64,000 bases of DNA from Channallabes apus (lineage: Eukaryota > Chordata > Actinopteri > Siluriformes > Clariidae), in NCBI GenBank assembly GCA_030522415.1, contig CM060113.1, positions 17,259,651 to 17,323,650 on the forward strand, given 5' to 3'. The translations under genes and the position numbers were made by a program. Of the stretch, positions 57,161-64,000 are shown piece after piece; the first letter of the stretch is position 1, and every line of letters begins with the position of its first letter. Below the pieces are notes generated by a model. The model saw only the letters and a list, made by a program, of their open reading frames with translations. It did no database searches and had not been told where the DNA came from.

Positions 57161-57360
57161 GATAGCAACAATAATTCTAAATGCACTCGTTCATTTACAT
57201 TCAGCAGCTGCTTTATTCTGGTTAAGGTTGTGGTGGGTCCAGGGTCTACTCTGGGAACACATCATGAGATAAGAATAGACCCAAGATGTGATGCTTCGAG
57301 GAAACCCATGTGGACACATCGAGAAGATGCACAGAAACTCTGCATAAACAGTACAGTAAC
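57161..57360. repeat. Degraded SINE-like text
   Basis: 'CAGCAGCTGCTTTATTCTGGTTAAGG...GTCCAGGGTCTACTCTGGGAACAC' resembles fish repeats whose body has 'TATCC-GG-ACACTGGGCGTGAGG'. Without tail or duplication, the assignment is weak. Confidence 0.4.
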
Positions 57361-58111
57361 TCAAAACTCAACTCCTATACATCCTTGCCACCTCTATCAT
57401 TATATTTAATTCTGTGTTTAATGACCATCTCTAATTTTGCAGCTGGATTATAATGTGCTGTATACCCAAAACGTAGAAATAAATATAATAGGTGAGGTAA
57501 TGTAGAAATAGTGTAGTGTAAAGCATGCTAATGACATAGCATATGCTGCTGATGTAGCTTTAGTACATGATGCATTAATGAATGCCCATGTCATGTTTAC
57601 AGATTGAGTGGATAGTTAATAAGGACCTTGATCCTATGATCAAAAAAGGTTGGCAAGAGATGCAGCTTATGTAGTTTTCCCAAGAGAGGTGAACAGGTGT
57701 TTTTATCAATCAAAGTGTCCAAATGTTGCATCCAAGTTGCCTGTGATGATAAATTTAGTATTGTTTAATATCTCAAGGGCCCCCTTTTTATTTATTACAA
57801 AAACATTCAGGGCAAAAAGTAAAGAGAAGGTAATCATATGATTTTAGGAAATCACAGGTTACAGGTCACAGGATACAGTAGATATGTATGATGGAGCTAA
57901 AGATACTGTATGTTTTCATCAGTCAGAGCTTACCAAGAGTAATTTTGCAAAGGTCTGCAAATTAGCAGGGGAATCTGGTAAAGGCCATATCTGATGCTGT
58001 AATGTGTTCTGGCCCCATCCCACTCCAACATGGCCATCTTACAGCAGGTTATGGTATAACTGCTGGAAGTTCAGGTGGTGCACCAAAAACTATGTGGGCT
58101 TTATAGATAAT
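57361..58111. other. Intergenic, no gene
   Basis: Nothing recognisable. Confidence 0.45.
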
Positions 58112-58465
58112 TGCATTACCTTCTGATAAAAGTAACTAGTTAGAGAACTTTTCCATTGCAGAAAATGAAAATCCTTTGTAATTACGCATACATGTTGTTT
58201 TAATCAAGACCTTTATAATCATTCTACCATCATCACTCTAACAGCAGGAATAACAGAGGGGGGTGGGTTATCGGGGGCGGGGCTTGTAGGACGACTTTCT
58301 CACACACACGGAATCACTGTTGTCAGGCAAATTGTCTGAATAAAAGTAGTACATTTTTGAAAATATAAGTAAATAACTGAGTGCTTAAATGGCGAACCTA
58401 ACTCGTTAGATTACTCGTTACAAAAAGTAATTCAAGTACGTTGTAACGCATTATACCCAACACTG
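58112..58465. mobile_element. hAT-type MITE, copy 2 (left end lost)
   Basis: Inverted relative of 11176-11697. Right terminus CAGTGTTGGG on the reverse strand. The shared interior includes CAAGACCTTTATAATCATTC, GGCGGGGCTTGTAGGACG and AAATGGCG. The left terminal ~90 bp present in the other copy is missing. Confidence 0.75.
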
Positions 58466-58806
58466 CTACCTGATCCATTCTGATTCCACACTTTTTAGAG
58501 TTCTCATCACATGGAGAACTAACTAACTAACTCCTGCTGTGGATGGCTCCCAATAGCCTTCTTAAAGATACTACTGAGGATGATTCCACTTATGGAATGG
58601 ATGCCTACAATCAGTATTTCTGTGATGGCCTGTGACTTCAATTGCTTAACAGTTTTAGGGCTGAAATTGCCACAAACAACTTAAGTGAACAGTCGGTAAC
58701 CTCAAAAAAGTGGACGCATTTCCTGTTATAGAATTGCAGTTTCAACTCCATGGCACCATATTTATTGGTTCCATATTTTGTATTATCCGAATAAGAATGG
58801 TTCCTC
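58466..58806. other. Intergenic, decayed
   Basis: No gene or clear element. Confidence 0.4.
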
Positions 58807-59344
58807 TTAAAGTGCCCCTATTATGCCATTAGGTTGCTAATATTGCTTTATGAGTCTCTTAAAACAGGTTTACATGTATGCAAGGTCAAAAAACACTTTA
58901 GTTTTCTCCAAAAATAGATTTAATTTTACCCCATTTCTAAATGAGTCGTAAACGACTTGTGTGAAGCAGTTCGTGGAATCAGTCTGTCTAACCGCCTCCT
59001 TTCCGTGAGCCCTCACTGCTGTGATTGGTCAGATGGTGCGGTCATTTATGATTGGTCTACCGCTACAGTGTGTCGGAAAACGAAACGCCCATTACCATAA
59101 CTCAGTGGTTCTCAAACTTTTTCTGTCATTCCCCACTTAAGGGGGTGAGTGAATTTTCAAGCCCCACTTGTCAACAAAATAATAACGAAATCGGCCAAGT
59201 TTACTATTTATTGAAATATCAATTTCTAAACCAATAAGATCAAACAACACCAAGTTAAAAACAGATAAAATACATGTGCAATTGTTATAAAAGGCTTACG
59301 TTGTCACTTATCATTGCATAATTGACCCCATGATTATTAGCTGC

Positions 59345-59695
59345 TCAACAATAGTTTGTAGTTTTTTTGCACTGGCCAATTCTGTATGCAACTTTGAATG
59401 AAGCCATTTGTACTTTGCTGTCCACTGATTCAGATTTTACCATGCAATTATCCTGCCGTCTGTATTCTGCCAGCTTTCTTTGAAAGAAGTCGAGTGGATT
59501 ATTAACGTGACTGGAGTGTGTTGTCTCTAAGTGTCTTCCTAATTTGTTGGGTCCCATGCGGTCTGCTGCCAGCGGTTTAAGACACAAAACACACACGGGT
59601 CTCTCTTCTGCCCCCACCATCCCCACCATGAATCCAAGCTCAAGATAGACTTCATTAGGGGTGGGCGATATAACCAAAATCTTCGGTAGAAGCAA
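59345..59695 (-). pseudogene. hAT transposase BED zinc-finger fragment
   Basis: The 116-codon frame includes ERPVCVLCLKPLAADRMGPN and KLGRHLETTH, a C-x2-C...H-x4-H BED-type zinc finger. NPLDFFQRKLAEYRRQ and ASFKVAYRIGQCKK follow. This is the N-terminal part of a Buster/ZBED5-like hAT transposase. The catalytic DDE and dimerisation regions are absent. Confidence 0.75.
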
Positions 59696-60130
59696 TTTTC
59701 TACCTCGATAACGATCACAATTGCTATATCACAATATAGCAATTTGTATCTGAAAATGCATAAATAAAAATTCAAATACAGCGCAGCGCGACTATCTGAA
59801 TAGCGCAGTGATGATCTGGTTTATTTGCGCAGCCCGGTGGATCGTGCAGCGCGGATTAACTTCAGCAGCGCCGCTCGAATCGCAAACCTGCGCGACCCAC
59901 TGTGTTTTTATTTAAAAACAATTTAAAATGTCAGGACTGTTTAATATTGTTTCCGCCTTGCCATGCCTGGTTTGTATGTGCGCATCCCAGTGGGGTAAAA
60001 TGTCATGTGATGGTCGGCGCGGTCTATTTCTGTCAGAGTCGCGCAGCGCTCCCCAGTGGGTCGCGCAGGTTTGTGATTCAAGCAGCGCTGCTCAAGTTGG
60101 CCCGATGTTAAACCATTATTGTTGCACTAT
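59658..60130. repeat. Possible nested repeat inside hAT
   Basis: 'GGGGTGGGCGATATAACC' (59659) begins text I have met as another fish repeat. Inverted GC-rich words occur at both sides (GCAGCGCGGATTAACTTCAGCAGCGCCGCTC and CAGAGTCGCGCAGCGCTCC...CAAGCAGCGCTGCTC). Exact borders unknown. Confidence 0.35.
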
Positions 60131-60373
60131 GGTTCCACTTTTTCTCCCGGCCAACAACTGATGTTATTTTAAATTTACTTGTATTAATGATCCATTTATT
60201 TGTGTGTGATTGTTTAGTTTTTTCCTATTATTTTCCACTAATTTCCTCCCGTTCATTGCGCCCCACCTGTCATGTCTGTATTCCCCACTAGTGGGGCGCG
60301 CCCCACACTTTGAGGACCACTGCCATAACTGAATGACAGCTCTGAAGACCCGTCAATACAGTACATAGAAAAG

Positions 60374-60489
60374 ATGGCCTCGATTATACCCTGTAAATTC
60401 GAGCCGGAGTCTCACAATGAAACGGTTGAAGTGGCACATCGACAAGAAACTGTTTCACAAGCACGACTGGAGCAGAACGTTTCTCAGTG
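60374..60489 (+). CDS. Putative first coding exon of a transposon gene
   Basis: The ATG at 60374 opens a 39-residue frame (MASIIPCKFEPESHNETVEV...) that reaches GTAAGT at 60490, a consensus splice donor. The 'MASI(I/V)PYKFEPE' start recurs, as I remember, in fish multi-copy genes encoding P2RX7-C-terminal-like domains that travel with DNA transposons. No second exon is seen downstream in the window, so this copy is probably truncated. Confidence 0.35.
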
Positions 60490-60529
60490 GTAAGTGTCAT
60501 ATGTTAACAGGAGTGTGGTACACTGAAAA

Positions 60530-61331
60530 AAATTTGGAGTAGGATTTACTTAAAAAAAGTTAGGAAAGTTTTTTCACTTAGAAAATGTGAGTAATTTCAA
60601 TAGAATTTCCAAGTAAAAACTAAACACAAGGAACTGTAGCTTTAATTAGAAAATCTCAAGTAAAGTTTACTTGGAATTTACCAGTAAACTGTATTGACTG
60701 TTTGTTTATATATTTTACTTAAGGAATGCTTATAAATGTTTTTTTTTTACACAATAATCCTAGTTATCTTATTTTAAATAGAGTAACCTTTACTTTAAAT
60801 ATTATTTTAACATTATTTGATGTTGTTTATGTATTTAAATGGTGGTCAATAAAATAACACTGACATACATTTTACTTGAAATCTTTTATTTCTATGAGAT
60901 TCCTTAACAGATGAGAGCATGAAATAAAAAAAATAGTAAAACTGCATTTGTTTGATGGTTCTGGTAAATGGTACACTATAGTGCATTTTACTCCAGTAAA
61001 CTTTTTTAGAACAACCACACAGTGCATTAAAATGCATAAACATTTAAACATATAAAAACTTTAAATATAACATGAACATTTTAAAACAATCTCAGTTGCA
61101 GATATAAAATACAAAAGTATAAAAGTGCAAATAATGTCAAACTAGTAGCTGCCTTTCATTAGCTAACTTTAATTTCAATAAGATTAAACTAAAGGGTCAA
61201 AAACATCAAATAAAATAATAATAAATCTCTGCATCTATAGTCTCCAGCAGAATAGCTTTACTTAAAATGCATAAGAATGGTTATGTTAAACAGTACTGTA
61301 GTTGAAGTGCAAGTAGTGCCCAACTAGTAGA
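60530..61331. other. AT-rich; possible 3' UTR of minus-strand exon
   Basis: No gene. Minus-strand AGAAATAAAAG near 60885-60895 could be the poly(A) signal of the exon ending at 61332. Confidence 0.4.
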
Positions 61332-61581
61332 TTACATTAGAAGCTTTCTATGCAAAGAGTTAACCTTTGGAGAAAATTTTAAAGCATCTAACCCAAGAAA
61401 GATTTTCTGAAACACTTCAAATGTGTTTCTCAGCTTTGGGGGATAGCTTAAGTTTAGGGAGTAAATGCAGCCCATGAGTGAAAGACATGCATTTGTGAGA
61501 TTTTTACATACCAGCAGCACCTCAGTTCCCTCGATGACAATGATGACATCAGATATACTAGCATCTTCTTCTTCTACAGAT

Positions 61582-63500
61582 CTGGGCCCGGTTTCTCGAT
61601 AACGCACACTATTCGCGCGCTAAGAAGACTCTTAAGATATATCTTACGTTAAGTGATAACTTTTCTAATAGTATTTCTCGAACTGTCTCTTAGGAGTCTT
61701 CTTAAGTCGCTGCCTCTTACGTCCGACGTTACGCGGCGCTGTCTACAGTGAAGGTCCTGAATTAGCGGACATCGGTGGCTCTGGAATCGATTTTTGACTC
61801 CTTTTGCATGACAGTGTTAAGAAAGACGGCACTTTCTATGCAAATTAAACATTGCACTAAATTCTTTTAATAGCGTTTATTTCGACATGTGTTAACTTAA
61901 CAATAACATGTCATAATAGACAAATATATAAATTAATATTAATTAATATAATAATATAATATATAATATTTTCATGTAACATGGGCCGTGAAACGAACGG
62001 GGTTTTACAATCATAGTTGATGGACAAACAGCTGATACACTCTTCACCAGCTTCAGAAACAATGTGAAGTGTCAGTTGTTGGGGTTGTATAGCGCACTTA
62101 TGGAATGAATACGATGAGATGACAGAGTGGAGGTTTAATACCCCTATCTCACCTACGCGTGGCGGTTCATTATGATTCAGCGCGAGTTTTGGTGCTGTTA
62201 TTACGTTTCCATTTTACCACGCAAAAAAATAAACATGCGGAAGCTCGCGGACCTTGCAGATCTTCGCGGACCGTCGGGCGCCGGTCACTCGAGGCGGATC
62301 ACGGTGTCTAATACCCCTCTCTCACCTGTGTGGTGCCTAATACCCCTCTCTCACCTGTGTGGCCGGACTCATCTCCGTGAGCTGCCGCGATTGCCCACCA
62401 CGTTCCTTTAACGTTCCGCGAAGTTCTGCAAAGTCTGCAAGCTTCCGCGAGGACCAGCAAAAAATTAAACGTTGAATTTTTCACGCGGAAAGATGAAAAC
62501 GTAATCAAAGCGCAAAAACTCGGGGTGAATCATGATCAAGCCTACGGCCACAGCGCGAGACCGTGCAGGTGAGATAGGGGTATAACACACCGCATCTCAC
62601 AGCGAGTCAAACCGCATGAGTGAATACTGTAGGGGTATTACACATTACAATCACCCAGAAAAATGAATGGATGCGGGGTTTGAAACTCCCAAGGTTATTT
62701 TCTCATTTAACTAAATCAAATTTCATAAAAATAAAACGTGTCAAAAGAAAAACCCATAAAGTTATGGATAATGGCTAATGATGAATGAAACATATTTTAA
62801 ACAAAAAGCAGAGAGCAGCTGGACATCGGGACGGGGAGTGTACAGTAAGTACAGTAAGTACGACGCGTTGGTCTGGCACGCGCAGGTCTGAGCAGCTCAA
62901 GAAGCTCCATAATCTGTTGCCTTGAAAGGCAAAACGTTTATTTTATATATTTTTTTATAACGGCCACGGGGAAAATATGAAAAGGGCTGAAGTTTTGTCT
63001 AAAGGAAAAATGTACATGACCCACACGGCTCCACGGACCGCGCTGTCTTCAGTTTAACACAACACCACGCTCGCTGCCTAATTGTTCACCACCTGTTTAA
63101 TATTAATAGTGATTTGGCAATTTTAATGCATTAGTCACATTATGAAATAGGGTAATTAAAAGTCACTCTATTAGTTCTGATATCAAATAAAATAATATTC
63201 TTAAACAGGTCTACAGTATATTCCATCATTAATACGACTTTGATAACGTGCCATAATGTGTTTGGATACACCGCTGATTTATAAAGACTGCTGCTCAGTG
63301 GCGGCGACTAGCGTCTTGAGCTGAAACTACGCTAAGTATGAGTTAAGGTTGCTCCAGACCAACCTTACGAACGTCTGACTTAGCTAAGAGATACTTAGCG
63401 TAAGAACGTTTCGAGAAATGCGCCACAAAGTTAAGAGAGAGGTTAAGGTACGACTTAAGAACTACTTAGAGATAAGAAGCTTTCGAGAAACCGGGCCCTG
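61582..63500. mobile_element. 1.9-kb TIR element with CTG duplication
   Basis: Element 61585-63497 (1913 bp), ends GGCCCGGTTTCTCGA in inverted orientation, 3-bp duplication CTG (61582-61584, 63498-63500). Subterminal regions are rich in TCTTAAG/CTTACG words in both arms. A 3-bp CWG or TWA duplication suggests PIF/Harbinger-like, but no transposase is present. Non-autonomous. A second MITE lies inside. Confidence 0.82.
62136..62585. mobile_element. 444-bp Harbinger-like MITE with TAA duplication
   Basis: Element 62139-62582, perfect 16-bp inverted ends TACCCCTATCTCACCT, duplication TAA on both sides (62136-62138, 62583-62585). Two extra internal copies of the end (TAATACCCCTCTCTCACCTG) lie at about 62309 and 62338. 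TAA (TWA) is the PIF/Harbinger target. It is inserted into the larger TIR element. Confidence 0.9.
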
Positions 63501-63568
63501 CTCAGTACGATGCTTTTCATGACATGACTGGAGAAAGTATCCCTAATCATGTCTCTGCTGCTGACATC

Positions 63569-64000
63569 CTGTGAAATATACAAATCAGTGCAAAGTGGTT
63601 AAAATACTGTACAGTATCACTTTTTAAATTTTCCTCAGTGGGTTCCTGTTCTGAGACAAACTGTCCACTAGTCTTCAGTATATTTAGCATTTTCTGCATA
63701 TTTAAACCCAATATGCAGTTTCTTCAGCAGTATCTGTATGCTGTAATAGTTGTATGCTGTTAAGTTACAATAATGAGACTAATACACAATTAGACAGTAG
63801 ATAGAAACATTTAGTGATAACCACCTCATTCTCGGGCACCTACAGTTAAACGATACACATGTGAATACATACTTATTTGCTTTCTATCTGTGAGGTGTGC
63901 TGTAGTAAAGTATTGCCAACTTACCTTGCATTAGCTTGAATAGTGACTGCAATATCTGTAAAAGAATGTAAGAAATGTTCATGTCAGAATTAATTTTTAA
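63569..64000. other. Putative intron and small exon (minus)
   Basis: On the minus strand, TTCTTTTACAG ends at 63956 and GCAAG/GTAAGTTG lies at 63924. This would define a 31-nt exon (63925-63955) with strong acceptor and donor, upstream of the exon at 63568. The phase fits only one of the two possible frames of that exon. The rest is intron-like AT-rich DNA. Confidence 0.3.

Larger units (their letters stand above)
59095..60330 (-). mobile_element. hAT element with 8-bp TSD
   Basis: Element 59103-60322 (1220 bp) flanked by perfect CCATAACT duplications (59095-59102, 60323-60330). Ends CAGTGGTTCTCAAACTTTTT and, from the right, CAGTGGTCCTCAAAGTGTGG. It carries the start of a BED-finger transposase on the minus strand, so it is an internally deleted autonomous-type element. 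Confidence 0.93.
58807..60495 (+). mobile_element. Transposon 5' end with first exon, split by hAT
   Basis: It begins TTAAAGTGCCCCTATTATGC, a TTAA-bordered end I associate with fish Kolobok- or piggyBac-like repeats. Promoter-like text follows (GATTGGTC CCAAT boxes at 59019 and 59050), the nested hAT (59103-60322), then the exon 60374-60489. The rest of the element is not seen after about 60530. Confidence 0.4.
61332..63568 (-). pseudogene. Terminal coding exon interrupted by transposon
   Basis: Two minus-strand pieces, 63498-63568 and 61332-61584, read as one exon if the inserted element and one CTG are removed. The upstream edge has a good splice acceptor (TTTGTATATTTCACAG, ending at 63569). 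The downstream piece encodes RSVEEEDASISDVIIVIEGTEVLL, ACLSLMGCIYSLNLSYPPKL and FEVFQKIFLGLDALKFSPKV, then stops at 61332. That pattern matches the C-terminus of a large fish family of uncharacterised proteins (annotated 'SAMD3-like', from memory), often multi-copy. In the 63.5-kb piece another frame is also plausible, so the joining frame is not certain. With the insertion the exon is broken. Confidence 0.5.

Overview
The window is nuclear DNA of a teleost fish. It is AT-rich and full of Tc1-type DNA transposons, hAT elements, tRNA-derived SINEs with (GAAT)n tails, and microsatellites. The SINEs carry a conserved central block (hairpin-like 'TCCTCCCACAGTCCAAAGAC') that I associate with V-SINE/DANA and the catfish Mermaid family. 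A catfish or other otophysan is therefore my best guess, but that is inference. The only clear host protein gene is an intact, single-exon POU class III transcription factor, pou3f4, at 43424-44491 (+). It lies in a gene desert: I see no other host gene in the 43 kb upstream, and only one doubtful host or transposon exon near the right end.

Left part, 1-30 kb: AT-rich DNA with decayed Tc1-like copies (5.2-6.2, 8.2-9.1, 10.2-11.1, 12.2-12.9, 18.4-20.6, 23.7-24.5 and 25.2-26.3 kb). There are also SINE copies with clean target-site duplications (7.1, 22.5 and 23.5 kb), a 5'-truncated R2-like retrotransposon nested in a Tc1 copy (18.7-20.1 kb), a gag fragment cut by a MITE (14.2-15.0 kb), and a few repeat-free blocks (about 22.0-22.4, 26.3-26.6 and 26.9-27.3 kb) that look like conserved non-coding sequence.

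Middle, 30128-35263: a complete, very young Ty3/gypsy LTR retrotransposon of the Tf1/sushi (chromovirus) group on the minus strand. Its two 383-bp LTRs differ at one base and it is flanked by a 5-bp duplication, GATGA. It has gag with a zinc knuckle, a GGGAAAC slippery heptamer followed by a stem at the gag/pol overlap, then protease, RT, RNase H, integrase and a chromodomain. There is no tRNA primer site. Instead an 11-nt site beside the 5' LTR is exactly complementary to the predicted 5' end of the element's own RNA, as in Tf1 self-priming. Two frame breaks each coincide with a poly-G run.

Right part, 36-64 kb: the pou3f4 locus with candidate regulatory DNA on both sides. It is followed by an apparently intact Tc1 transposon (46198-47807, 334-aa DD34E transposase), its deleted relative (55843-57160), and nested hAT-in-Tc1 and hAT-in-transposon structures with perfect 8-bp duplications. 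A 1.9-kb terminal-inverted-repeat element, itself carrying a MITE, interrupts a coding exon near 61.3-63.6 kb.

Family assignments of decayed copies rest on recognising terminal and internal sequence. No database search was possible.
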